Source of the DNA: DASYXT01 sp035934555
GTDB taxonomy: Bacteria > Verrucomicrobiota > Verrucomicrobiia > Limisphaerales > UBA8199
Length of the DNA stretch: 64,000 bases
Direction: 5' to 3'
Assembly (NCBI GenBank): GCA_035934555.1
Contig: DASYXT010000096.1
Span: 62,001-126,000, forward strand
The notes under the pieces were generated by a model, which saw only the letters and a list, made by a program, of their open reading frames with translations, was not told the DNA's origin and searched no databases. Positions 8,145-16,990 of the stretch are shown here, one piece after another. Made by a program: the position numbers and the translations under genes. How positions within the stretch are numbered: the stretch's first letter is position 1; every line of letters begins with the position of its first letter.

Positions 8145-10619
8145 TTAATGCCGCGCGGCCATGCTGGCGTTGCGGTCGAGGGGTTCCTGGTGAAGGAGGT
8201 TGCGGACGAAAAAGTCTTCCAGCCGGCGCTCGCCATAGGCGCCGCCGATGCCATGATCGGCGCCGGGAACCACCAACATTTCGAAATCCTTTCCGGCTTT
8301 GATCAGCGCATCGACAAAACGCAGCGTCGATTCTGGCGGCACATTGTGGTCCATCTCGCCGACAATCAATAGCAGCTTGCCCTGGAGTCGATACGCATTG
8401 TCGATATTAGAGCTTTGCGAATACCAATTGTCGGAATTAGTGCTCCAGAGTTGTTCGGGGGTGGCGTAACCCATCCATTGCTCGTTCCAGGAAGCTTTGT
8501 CCAGCCGGTTATCATGGCAGCCGCACGCCGCCGCCGCGGCTTTGTAGAATTCCGGGTGAAACAACACGCCGCCCGCGGCGTTTTGTCCCCCGGCTGAAGT
8601 GCCATACAGGCCCACGCGGGCCAGGTCGTACCAGGGGTATTTGGCCGCGACGGCTTTGTGCCAGAGGATCCGATCAGGGAATCCGGCATCCTTCAGGTTT
8701 TTCCAACAGACATCGTGAAAGGCCTTCGAGCGATTGGCGGTTCCCATGCCGTCCATCTGGACCACAACGAAACCGAGGTCGGTTAAGGAACCGAACCGGC
8801 TGCGGCCACTGAACGACTTGGGCACATAGGAACCTTGCGGTCCGGCGTAGATGCTCTCAAGGACGGGATATTTCTTATTCGGAGCGAAATTGCGCGGCCG
8901 GCAGATGATGCCCCAGATATCGGTCCTGCCGTCCCGGCCTTTAGCGGCGAATACTTCCGGCGGTTTCCAGCCGGTGCTTTCGAGTTCGGAGATGTCCGCT
9001 CGCTCGAACTGGCAGACGCGCGCACCATCCGCGACCCGGCGCAGCACATGGACCGGGGCCAGGTCCACACGGCTGTAAGTATCAACCAAATATTTGCGCC
9101 CCGGAGAATATTGCACCGTGTGATTCCCGTTCCCTTCTGTCAGCGCCACCAGGCCGGTGCCGTCGAAATTGATGCGATAATAATGAAGGAAATAGGGGTC
9201 CTGGTCCGGATACATCCCGCAGGCGTTAAACCAGACCTGCCGTTTCTCTTCATCGATGCGGTCGATGCCACGCACGACCCATTGGCCACGCGTGATCTGA
9301 TTTTCCAGTTTCCCCGCTTTGGCGTCGATGAGATACAGATGCCGCCACCCGTCCTGCTCCGACAGATAGAGGATCTCCTCGGTCTTCCCCAGCCAGTTGA
9401 CATAAGTCAGATGGAGATTCTCCGTGTGAGCCGTCCAGATAAAGGTCTTGGTTCTCTCATCGATCAAATTGCGCACCGCGCCGGTCTGAGTGTCTATTTC
9501 GATCACGCGGAGCCGCTGATGGCCACGGTCCACTTGTTCATAGGCAAACCGTTTGCCGTCGGGGCTCCAATGCAAGTCCGGCATTTCCCATTCATGCTCG
9601 AAGCGGTCCACCTCGGGCTTGAGCCGTCTTTGTTCCGCCACCAGGAAGATATTGGGCTCGTAACGCGCGAATTTGTCTCCCGCTTGCGGGTAGGGCCGCG
9701 CTTCCAATTGGGCACGGCCACCGCCCGGCGGCGACGAGCGAATCAGATAAACTTCCTTATGGTCCCCCGGCTCAATGCGCCACGCGACCAACGCATCCGA
9801 GTCTGGCGCCCAGGCCAGGCGCCCATACGCATTTGTTTCGCTGCCGTCGTGACTCAATTGCGTCTCAGCTTCGTTCCCCCGCACATACACATTGTTGTCT
9901 TTAATGAACGCAGTCCATTTCCCGTCCGGGGAAGCGGCTTCTGCTCCGCCATTACGGCGCCCCTGGCCAAAGCGACGCCGCGGTGCGCGGGGCAGGCTCT
10001 GGCCGTTGGTCCGGTCAGCTTGCCGCTGCGCGAGAACAGCGTCCTCGACCGCTGGCGATCCCAACTCACCTGGGCCGGCGAACGGACTGGGGTCCCCCTG
10101 GTCCGCATTCGCCAATTCAAGCTCCTGCGTTTTAGCCGCGGGCACTTGAAAGGAAGTGCTGCCGGGAACAATGCTGCACTCATATGATTCGAGTTCGCAC
10201 CGCCATTGCTTACCCGCAGCTTCAAAGAGAATCGCTTTGCCGGCTTCGGTAAATTCGATGTCACTGAACGGCAAGTGCTCGGGTTTGAACTCCTGGCCCG
10301 CGACTGTCGAAAGCGCCGCCGCCAATTTATGTTGATCGAACGCAGGACCACGGGTCCCCGCTTCCGCATCCACCAGAATGAACTCTTTGGCTCCGTCTTT
10401 CAGGTCGTTGCGGTACCAGAAGCGTGCATCCTGTGCAAACCAATGAGGATTGATGCGCGCTTTATAGACGCCCGGGTCGGGGCCTCCGAAACGTCCGCGC
10501 CGAGCCGTCCCGACCTGATTGGTTCTTGCGGATTGCTCCTGGGCTGCCGCGGTCAACGCCAGCGCCATGAACGTGAGCAGGTTGACGAGCTTTAGAGAGC
10601 GAAATGAGTCGAACTTCAC
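8145..10619 (-). CDS. S9 family serine peptidase (dipeptidyl-peptidase IV-like), secreted
   Basis: An 824-residue exopeptidase of the prolyl-oligopeptidase clan. Such enzymes release dipeptides, classically after proline. The start is GTG 10619, with GAGG five bases upstream overlapping the stop of the preceding gene, and it gives a signal peptide (NLLTFMALALTAAAQ). Residues about 100-540 are a DPPIV-type beta-propeller (SPDGKWTAFI, WSPDGKRFAYEQ). The alpha/beta-hydrolase domain carries the triad Ser675 (GTSAGG), Asp757 (GEMDHNVPPE) and His789 (GADHGIGG). It is the last gene of the operon with two GH127 glycosidases. With hydroxyproline genes next door, cleavage at Pro or Hyp of plant glycoproteins is a reasonable but unproven role. 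Confidence 0.92.
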   Translation of the reverse strand: MKFDSFRSLKLVNLLTFMALALTAAAQEQSARTNQVGTARRGRFGGPDPGVYKARINPHWFAQDARFWYRNDLKDGAKEFILVDAEAGTRGPAFDQHKLAAALSTVAGQEFKPEHLPFSDIEFTEAGKAILFEAAGKQWRCELESYECSIVPGSTSFQVPAAKTQELELANADQGDPSPFAGPGELGSPAVEDAVLAQRQADRTNGQSLPRAPRRRFGQGRRNGGAEAASPDGKWTAFIKDNNVYVRGNEAETQLSHDGSETNAYGRLAWAPDSDALVAWRIEPGDHKEVYLIRSSPPGGGRAQLEARPYPQAGDKFARYEPNIFLVAEQRRLKPEVDRFEHEWEMPDLHWSPDGKRFAYEQVDRGHQRLRVIEIDTQTGAVRNLIDERTKTFIWTAHTENLHLTYVNWLGKTEEILYLSEQDGWRHLYLIDAKAGKLENQITRGQWVVRGIDRIDEEKRQVWFNACGMYPDQDPYFLHYYRINFDGTGLVALTEGNGNHTVQYSPGRKYLVDTYSRVDLAPVHVLRRVADGARVCQFERADISELESTGWKPPEVFAAKGRDGRTDIWGIICRPRNFAPNKKYPVLESIYAGPQGSYVPKSFSGRSRFGSLTDLGFVVVQMDGMGTANRSKAFHDVCWKNLKDAGFPDRILWHKAVAAKYPWYDLARVGLYGTSAGGQNAAGGVLFHPEFYKAAAAACGCHDNRLDKASWNEQWMGYATPEQLWSTNSDNWYSQSSNIDNAYRLQGKLLLIVGEMDHNVPPESTLRFVDALIKAGKDFEMLVVPGADHGIGGAYGERRLEDFFVRNLLHQEPLDRNASMAARH

Positions 10620-10626
10620 AGGCACC

Positions 10627-13065
10627 TCAATGGGTTGCAGGCTCGACACGCCACTCGTGGATGCCCGCCGAGAAGTCCTTCTGGAGTTGGACCTCAACCC
10701 GCAGGCCGTCGGTTTCCACCGAGTCGAACGTGGTGCGGTTATATTGATCGGCAGCGCAGCCGTACGCGCTCGGGTGCTCGACTGGTTTCCATTGGCCGTC
10801 CACGCGATAAAAGCATTGCCAGGATTTAGGCAGCCTGCATTCACCCACGCCGGTGTCATCAAACCAATAAACCTCAACGGCCCCCACTCGGGCAGGTTTG
10901 AGGAAATCGTATTGGACCCATTCCTTGGTGCCCTTATGCGGCCACCAATGCAGGAATCGATTTGACTGATCGCCGGAACTCTTCGGTTCGCGCTGATCGT
11001 TCAGCGCGCGCGTGTCTGGTCGCACGCCATCAGCCGACGCAGTGGCTTTGCTCGTCGAGGCAATCGTCGGGAAGGGCAACGGCCGCGCTGCCGCTTCCGT
11101 GCGCGCCAGCCAAACGGCCATCTCGCCGCGGCCGCGGTTGGCCCACGCATAATAGGGAATAGCGGAAAACTCGATATTGTTTGTGGCCAGGTGTTGCTGC
11201 GAGTCGGCGTACCGCAGGCTCTCGGCCTGGCCCTTGATCACTTCAACCCCATTGAGCAAGTCGGAGCAAAATTCGGCACTTAGGGGCGCCGCATCCGGCA
11301 GCACGAGGTTCACCACATGGCCGTCTTTGACGTCCGGCCACTCGACACAATATACCAATGGCCCGCGTTGCAACGCGACTTTGTGGATGTCATCACTCAC
11401 TTTCGGATTGGCGATAACCCGCCGCACCGGCATCGGCAGGGCCAATTCCACGACATCGCCTTTGCGCCAGGAGCGGTGGATCGTCGCATAGCCGTCCTCT
11501 AATTTGAGGGGAAAACTCTTCCCGTTCAGCTTGAGTGTCGGCGGGGGGGCACTTACGTCGGAAAACCGGTAGAGCTGGCTGGGAACTGCTTCATTGCGCG
11601 CCCAGCCGGGGATGCGCAGGTTAAGGGTGAAGGTCCGGCGCTTCGCCGGGTTGACCTCCAGCTTCACGCTTCCATCCCAGGGATAACGAGTGTGCTGAAC
11701 CACAGAAAGCCGGGCACCCGTATCGAGCTTAATGTCGGCCGTGCCCGCCGCATAGAGATTCACATACACCGTGTCGCCGCGTTGCGCGTAGAGATAGCCC
11801 GGAACAGAAGGCAGGAACCGCGTAATATTACCGGGACAACAAGCGACGCCAAACCACGGGCTACGCTGGTGCCGCCCATCCGACTCGAGCGGGTTGGGAT
11901 AGAAGAATCGTTTGCCATCGAGCGATACGCCCGAGAGGAGTCCGTTGTAAAGTGTGCGCTCCATCACATCCACGTACTTCGCGTCGGCGTGTAAGAGAAA
12001 CAGCCGCTCGTTCCAAAAATCGTTCGCGACGGCGGCGCAAGTTTCGCAATAAGCGCTGAGGTTAGGCAACTCGTAATCGCTGCCGAAGGCCTCGCCGGCG
12101 CCGCGGGCGCCGATGCCGCCGGTGAGGTACAGCTTTTCGCCAACCACATTGCCCCAGATGGCATCGATGGCATGGAGATAGCGCTCATCGCCGGTGAGCG
12201 CCGCCACGTCGGCCATGCCGCTATACAAGTAACCGGCGCGCACGGCGTGCCCGACCGCCTCCGTTTGCTCCACCGGCTTAATTCGTGACTGGTGGTAGTC
12301 ATCACCGCCGGGGCCGCGCACATCCAGAAAGAATTTCGCCAGTGCCAGATAGCGCTGGTCGCCAGTGGCCCGATACAGCTTGGCGAGGCCCATTTCCACA
12401 ATCTCGTGTCCAGGCCAAATGCGCAGCTTGTCCGGGCCGAAAGTATTGCAGAGCAGATTGGCCTCTTTGATCGCCACGGCGAGCAAGTTGGTTTCGCCGG
12501 TCGCCTGGTAATGGGCGACCGCCGCCTCAAACAAGTGACCTGCATCGTAAAGCTCATGGCTCTCATCAGGGTCGCTCAACCACCGCTTTGGGCCGGACCA
12601 TGGATGCGGGTGCTGGGGATTAATCGCTCGGGCGGTGTACAGATAGCCATCCGGCTCCTGCGCGGCGGCTATCTCAGCAATGAGTTTATCCAGATATGCT
12701 CGCAGCTTCGGGTCAGGGTGGACGGCCAGGGCATAGGACGCGCCTTCAAGCACTTTATAAGGATCGGTATCATCGAAAGGGTACGGCGGGGGCCGTTTGT
12801 TAGAGAGTTCCTCCCCGCGCAGCGCTTTGGCCGCACGGTCGAAATTATCCATGCGCCCGGACCGTTCGCACTGCTCGAAGGCAAAGGGAATCGTGACCAG
12901 CCGATTGGTTTCGAGCCGCGGCGCCCAGAAACAATCGTTCAAATGAACGTCAGTGAATGGAACGGGTTTAACAGGGTAATCATGCGCTGGGACAACAGGC
13001 GCTGCCACAGCAGGCATAACCAAAAGCGCGAAGAGCGCGGCGATTTGGCCTCCGGCCCCGCGCAT
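10627..13065 (-). CDS. GH127 beta-L-arabinofuranosidase with C-terminal galactose-binding-like domain
   Basis: An 812-residue secreted glycosidase of the DUF1680/GH127 family, related to Bifidobacterium HypBA1, which removes beta-L-arabinofuranose from hydroxyproline-linked arabinans. The zinc/nucleophile set is intact when counted from ATG 13065: Glu341 and Cys343 (CETCAAV), Cys409 and Cys410 (VACCPGN). The (alpha/alpha)6 barrel lies at about 35-430 and beta domains follow. A discoidin-like domain closes the protein (EWVQYDFLKPARVGAVEVYW). ATG 13065 puts the signal peptide (ALFALLVMPAVAAP) at the N-terminus. A longer in-frame start, ATG 13197, overlaps the previous stop as ATGA, but its extra 44 residues are largely encoded by a palindromic repeat. 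Which start is used is uncertain. Confidence 0.9.
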   Translation of the reverse strand: MRGAGGQIAALFALLVMPAVAAPVVPAHDYPVKPVPFTDVHLNDCFWAPRLETNRLVTIPFAFEQCERSGRMDNFDRAAKALRGEELSNKRPPPYPFDDTDPYKVLEGASYALAVHPDPKLRAYLDKLIAEIAAAQEPDGYLYTARAINPQHPHPWSGPKRWLSDPDESHELYDAGHLFEAAVAHYQATGETNLLAVAIKEANLLCNTFGPDKLRIWPGHEIVEMGLAKLYRATGDQRYLALAKFFLDVRGPGGDDYHQSRIKPVEQTEAVGHAVRAGYLYSGMADVAALTGDERYLHAIDAIWGNVVGEKLYLTGGIGARGAGEAFGSDYELPNLSAYCETCAAVANDFWNERLFLLHADAKYVDVMERTLYNGLLSGVSLDGKRFFYPNPLESDGRHQRSPWFGVACCPGNITRFLPSVPGYLYAQRGDTVYVNLYAAGTADIKLDTGARLSVVQHTRYPWDGSVKLEVNPAKRRTFTLNLRIPGWARNEAVPSQLYRFSDVSAPPPTLKLNGKSFPLKLEDGYATIHRSWRKGDVVELALPMPVRRVIANPKVSDDIHKVALQRGPLVYCVEWPDVKDGHVVNLVLPDAAPLSAEFCSDLLNGVEVIKGQAESLRYADSQQHLATNNIEFSAIPYYAWANRGRGEMAVWLARTEAAARPLPFPTIASTSKATASADGVRPDTRALNDQREPKSSGDQSNRFLHWWPHKGTKEWVQYDFLKPARVGAVEVYWFDDTGVGECRLPKSWQCFYRVDGQWKPVEHPSAYGCAADQYNRTTFDSVETDGLRVEVQLQKDFSAGIHEWRVEPATH

Positions 13066-13093
13066 ATTGGGGTGTGTTGGCGCGCCAACGTTG

Positions 13094-13167
13094 TGGACTG
13101 CGCCAGCCCTCTGGCGCTTTCGAGACAGGAGCTTCGGCGTAAAGCGCCAGAGGGCTGGCGCAGTCCA
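13094..13167. repeat. Palindromic (REP/BIME-like) element, copy 1
   Basis: Two 27-bp arms, 13094-13120 and 13141-13167, are perfect inverted copies around a 20-bp centre. Each arm is itself a hairpin (GCGCCAG, loop CCCT, CTGGCGC). The same arm occurs again at 24962-24988 and 25067-25093. The element sits in the first codons of the longer version of the GH127 frame and keeps that frame open. Confidence 0.85.
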
Positions 13168-13193
13168 AAACCTCGCGGTCTGAAGGAACAGGT

Positions 13194-15542
13194 TCATGGA
13201 GACACAGGGGTCTTAGCCGAAGGTTTCAAAACGCGAACGCTGAAGACGCTGCCGCCTCGACGGTCGGCCGGCGCCTGGAATTTCACCGTCACCTTGTCCC
13301 TGCCCTTCAGCAGGTCAGCGCTCAAAGGATAGGTCCTGGTGCTAAAACCCGGGCGCTGTTCCTGACCGCCGAGCGTTTCAGTGGCCAGTTTCGTATCGTC
13401 CACTAAAACGTCCAATACTGCCCCACCGCGCCCACCACCCCCCATGCTCACGCTGAGCACTTGCGGTAGGCCCGCCAACACCTTGAGGTCCCAGGCAAAC
13501 CAGCCGTTGGTTTCAGCAAATCGGAACGTGCGGTCGTTGAACTCGCGCGTGTCAGTCCGTTCGCCTTTGAAATTGTGGTCGCGCTCGTCCTGCTCTTCAC
13601 CGGCGTTGACAAAATCCACCGTGCGCGCCTCTAACTCCTGGCGCTCGGCTAGCTCCCGCCGGTATTCCACCTGTTTGTTCTCCCACTCGGCAGGCGTGAA
13701 CCGGTCCCAGTAAACCTCGTACTTCACCTGGGTAGCCTGGTAAAAGGGGAAGAGCTTCACGCCGCGATTCTGCTCGTCGCCCGGGATGCGGAACAGGTCC
13801 GGGCCGCCCGTGAAAGTGTTCGCACGTCCACTCACCGGCTTGAGGCCAGCTAGTAATGTTGAATTATCGGCCGTCACTGCCGGGAATGGCTTCCGCGTGT
13901 CCACGGCCGCGCAGAGCACCAGCGGCCCATTTAAAATCGCAAACCGGTTCGGATTATCTTTAAAGCCCTCGGTTCGCAGCGCGAACGGCATCCGGATTTC
14001 CACCACATCCCCGGTACGCCACCGGCGCGTCACGGCTGCGAAACTGCCGCAGTCACCAACCTCGGCCACCTTCTTGCCGTTGAGCAGAATGGTGAACTCC
14101 TTGGCCCAGAAAGGATGCCGGAGCCGCAACGTGAGCCGCACTGGCCGCGCGCAAGTGAAAGTCAATTTCGTGGCGCCTTCGTCGGGATACCGGGTCTCCT
14201 GGCGCAGTTGCAGTCTCTTTGCCTTCCAGTTCAAATCCGACGCGATAAACAAATTAACATAAAGATCCTGTTCATTGTGAAAATAGATGCTGTCGCCGTA
14301 TTTGGCGTGGTTCTCGACGCCGGTGCCGGTGCAGCACCAGAACGAGTCGTTCTCGCCGTTGTAGTTGCGGCGCGATCCGGAACGTAACGGCACGTAATAA
14401 CACATCATGCCAGTTTCCGGATTCTGCGAGGCCAGGATGTCATTATAGAGCGCCCGCTCGTAGTAATCGGCGTATTCGGCCCGCGGCTCCCAACAGAACA
14501 GATGCCGCGTCAGCTTCAGCATGTTATAAGTATTGCAGGTCTCGGTTGTGTTCGGGCCGAGCGCCTGCGACAGGTGTTCTTTAGGACTGAACATCTCCCC
14601 GTTGCTGTTGCCACCAATTACATAGGATCTTTCCCTGGTGACTGTATTCCAAAAGAAGGTAACGGCCGTGCGCAGCGCGGGCTGGCCCGTCAACTCGAAT
14701 TGGCGGGCATTGCCGATGAACTTTGGGAATTGGGTATTGGCGTGGAACCCGGTAAGGTTGTCCTGTTCCTTCTCCGCCGGGTCGAGCATCCGGTGATGGT
14801 TGAACCGCAATGACAGGTCGAGGTACTTCTTTTCGCCGGTGAGCGCGTAAAGGTTGGCCAGCGCCTCGTTCATCCCGCCGTGCTCGGTGTTGAGCATCGC
14901 CTGCATCTGTTCATCGCTCAGCTTTGAATTGCGCGCGACCGCCCAATCCCCGAATTTCTTCGCCACTGCCAGCGCCTGCTCATTGCCGCAATAGACATAC
15001 ATGTCCTCCAACCCGACAAAGATTTTGTGCAGGGTGTAATAGGGGGCCCAGACCGGTTGGCGCTTCTCGACGCGGTCGATAAAGCTCTCCGGGAACGCGC
15101 TCAAATACCCGGTGCCGATTTTCTTTTGACACTCCGCCAGACCGGCTACCACGGCGTCGCCTTTTTCCTTCAGCCGCGCGTCGCCCGTGCTGGCGTACAT
15201 CAGCGCACACCCCGACATATAATGGCCCACAAAATGCCCGCGCAGCTCACAATCGGGCGCTTCCCAGCCACCCAGCGGCTGCGCGGTCGAAGGCAAGCCC
15301 GCGTTAACGCGGAAATTGTGCAGCAATCGGTCCACATCCAACTCCAAGAGGTAATGCTGGTCTAATTCCATTGCGTGCTTGAAAGGACCGTCGAGCAGCC
15401 GCACCTGTTCCAGCGGAAAGGCGAAGACCTGCAGAGCGACGGCCGGCGGCGCTTTGTCTTTGCCGTTGTCACTCGAAAGGCAATCGGCCAAGGCCGGGGC
15501 TGAAAGAAAGCACAAACCAAACAAAATGAGGGCCGATTTCAT
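13194..15542 (-). CDS. GH127/GH146-type beta-L-arabinofuranosidase with C-terminal beta-sandwich domain
   Basis: A 782-residue secreted DUF1680-family enzyme, distinct from its neighbour. The signal peptide is MKSALILFGLCFLSAPALA. The start ATG 15542 was chosen because it begins the signal peptide; the frame is open to 15620. Metal and catalytic residues match the family: Glu334 and Cys336 (TTETCNTYN), Cys403 and Cys404 (SFWCCTGTG). The N-terminal LLDGPFKHAMELDQHYLLELD and GGWEAPDCELRGHFVGHYMSG are typical of the large GH127/GH146 subgroup acting on plant L-arabinans. After about residue 640 a separate beta-sandwich (DUF6805-like, with NGWFAWDLKVLAG) probably binds carbohydrate. Its TGA overlaps a possible ATG of the next gene by 4 bp. 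First gene of the operon. Confidence 0.9.
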   Translation of the reverse strand: MKSALILFGLCFLSAPALADCLSSDNGKDKAPPAVALQVFAFPLEQVRLLDGPFKHAMELDQHYLLELDVDRLLHNFRVNAGLPSTAQPLGGWEAPDCELRGHFVGHYMSGCALMYASTGDARLKEKGDAVVAGLAECQKKIGTGYLSAFPESFIDRVEKRQPVWAPYYTLHKIFVGLEDMYVYCGNEQALAVAKKFGDWAVARNSKLSDEQMQAMLNTEHGGMNEALANLYALTGEKKYLDLSLRFNHHRMLDPAEKEQDNLTGFHANTQFPKFIGNARQFELTGQPALRTAVTFFWNTVTRERSYVIGGNSNGEMFSPKEHLSQALGPNTTETCNTYNMLKLTRHLFCWEPRAEYADYYERALYNDILASQNPETGMMCYYVPLRSGSRRNYNGENDSFWCCTGTGVENHAKYGDSIYFHNEQDLYVNLFIASDLNWKAKRLQLRQETRYPDEGATKLTFTCARPVRLTLRLRHPFWAKEFTILLNGKKVAEVGDCGSFAAVTRRWRTGDVVEIRMPFALRTEGFKDNPNRFAILNGPLVLCAAVDTRKPFPAVTADNSTLLAGLKPVSGRANTFTGGPDLFRIPGDEQNRGVKLFPFYQATQVKYEVYWDRFTPAEWENKQVEYRRELAERQELEARTVDFVNAGEEQDERDHNFKGERTDTREFNDRTFRFAETNGWFAWDLKVLAGLPQVLSVSMGGGGRGGAVLDVLVDDTKLATETLGGQEQRPGFSTRTYPLSADLLKGRDKVTVKFQAPADRRGGSVFSVRVLKPSAKTPVSP

Positions 15543-15662
15543 TCCTGGGATTATTTTGGGGCAAGTTCGCGCCGGGTTCATGAACAATTCTGGACCGTTA
15601 TAAGAACGATTATCCTCCATGTCGATAATTCCCCGCAGTCGGACAACGCTTTGCCGAGATGC

Positions 15663-16085
15663 TCACCACCAGAAGGTTGGATTGCCGGACGGCAAGGTCC
15701 GGACTCTCATCAATTGAAACCGGCGCCATTCGACGTGTCCATCGATCATGCCCAGATTACCGCCATCGGGATACCTGCCGTTCAGGTGCGGCGTCGTGTG
15801 CAGCTTGGAGTAACCGCCCTGAACATCGGTGTAATTGTAGGACGGACTAAATCGCTGCGCCTCATTGTCCTGACCAGGGCGTGAAATGGTCGCATCGGCT
15901 ATCAGGACCCGATCGGAAGACATCGGCATCGCGGTAATGGGCCCAATTTGGATCGGCTCCGGGTAGATGCGAAGGTTGACGTTCGAGGCGGCCAATTCGG
16001 GTGTGCCCGGCTGGGTGGTCGCATACCCGTTAACGTGAAATGAAACGCCTTGTCGGAAACCTGTTTCATTTGGGTCATTGCTATG
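15663..16085 (-). pseudogene. C-terminal part of a prepilin-like (H-X9-DG) protein without its N-terminus
   Basis: The minus-strand frame from about 16085 to TGA 15663 encodes NDPNETGFRQGVSFHVNGYA and ends with HLNGRYPDGGNLGMIDGHVE and then WRRF. This is the C-terminal signature of the type II secretion/DUF1559-like pseudopilins that are abundant in Verrucomicrobiota and Planctomycetota. The N-methylation and transmembrane segment (FTLIELLVVI) is absent and a stop closes the frame upstream, so the gene is truncated. It lies alone between the glycosidase operon and the AraC regulator. Confidence 0.6.
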
Positions 16086-16118
16086 TTACAACTTTAAGCG
16101 GTTGTTGGCAGGCGCGTC

Positions 16119-16910
16119 TTGGCTCAAAATGACAGGCCATTTGTGAAATCTGACCTATTAGCACGGGCAGCAGCTTCCTCGAGCGCCCCGACTCCTTTCG
16201 CCGCCGAACTCGCCATCATCGAACAGCTTTTCGATCACGTGCCCGAAACGGCGTTCTTCCTCAAAGATACCCGCGGCCGGTACCAGGCCGTAAATCAATC
16301 ACTGGTCCAGCGCTGCGGTCTCGAAGAAACGCGCCAGTTAATCGGACGCGACGTGCGCGAAATTTTTCCGAAGGACCTTGCCCAGCTTTACGCCATGCAG
16401 GATCAAACGGTGCTGCGGACCGGCTGCCCTGTGATCGACCACCTCGAATTACATTGGTACGCGCATCGGCAGCAAGGCTGGTGCCTGACCACCAAACTAC
16501 CCATGCGCGACCGTCATGGCACCATCGTCGGCGTCGTCGGCATCTCCCGCGACCTGCGCGCGCCGGGGGATCGCGAAATCATTCCCGCCAGTCTCGCCAG
16601 CACCCTCGAGTACCTCGAGGCGCATTGCGATGAAGCGATTTCCCCCGCGGCTCTCGCGCGATTATCAGGCTTGCCTCCCGTCCGTTTTGCCCGCCTGATC
16701 AAACGCATTTTCCGGGTGACGCCCAACCAACTCATCACGCAGACGCGGCTTGCCGCCGCAGCCCGTTTGCTGACCGAAACCAACCGCTCGGTGGCCGACA
16801 TCGCTTATGCCTGTGGGTTTTACGACCATAGCGCCATGACGCGCGCGTTCCGCTCCGCGACTAACCAGACGCCCACCGAATTCCGCGCTGTGATGCGCAA
16901 GCCCTCGTGA
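16119..16910 (+). CDS. AraC-family transcriptional regulator with N-terminal PAS domain
   Basis: A 263-residue regulator. Residues about 30-150 form a PAS domain (FDHVPETAFFLKDTRGRYQA ending GVVGISRDL). Residues about 165-260 are an AraC/XylS double helix-turn-helix, with AALARLSGLPPVRFARLIKR and the signature VADIAYACGFYDHSAMTRAF followed by TPTEFR. The start is uncertain: TTG 16119 is shown and GTG 16143 is possible. It is 80 bp upstream of, and codirectional with, the hydroxyproline operon. AraC-type activators are known to control hydroxyproline catabolism in Pseudomonas (LhpR). I infer local control, perhaps of the divergent glycosidase operon too. The PAS ligand is unknown. Confidence 0.88.
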   Translation: MAQNDRPFVKSDLLARAAASSSAPTPFAAELAIIEQLFDHVPETAFFLKDTRGRYQAVNQSLVQRCGLEETRQLIGRDVREIFPKDLAQLYAMQDQTVLRTGCPVIDHLELHWYAHRQQGWCLTTKLPMRDRHGTIVGVVGISRDLRAPGDREIIPASLASTLEYLEAHCDEAISPAALARLSGLPPVRFARLIKRIFRVTPNQLITQTRLAAAARLLTETNRSVADIAYACGFYDHSAMTRAFRSATNQTPTEFRAVMRKPS

Positions 16911-16990
16911 TGAGGCATGTAGCCAATTAACAGCCCGGGTGTCATTTCCAACCAAGACATGCGCATAATTACTTCCTACACTAACCCGCA

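Noticed and set aside
8835..10187. Plus-strand frame of 450 codons opposite the S9 peptidase
   Set aside because: Antisense shadow of a gene with an intact Ser-Asp-His triad; no motifs of its own.
13094..13167. Inverted repeat considered as insertion-sequence ends
   Set aside because: Only 20 bp lie between the arms, there is no transposase and no target duplication; the nested hairpins fit REP-like elements better.
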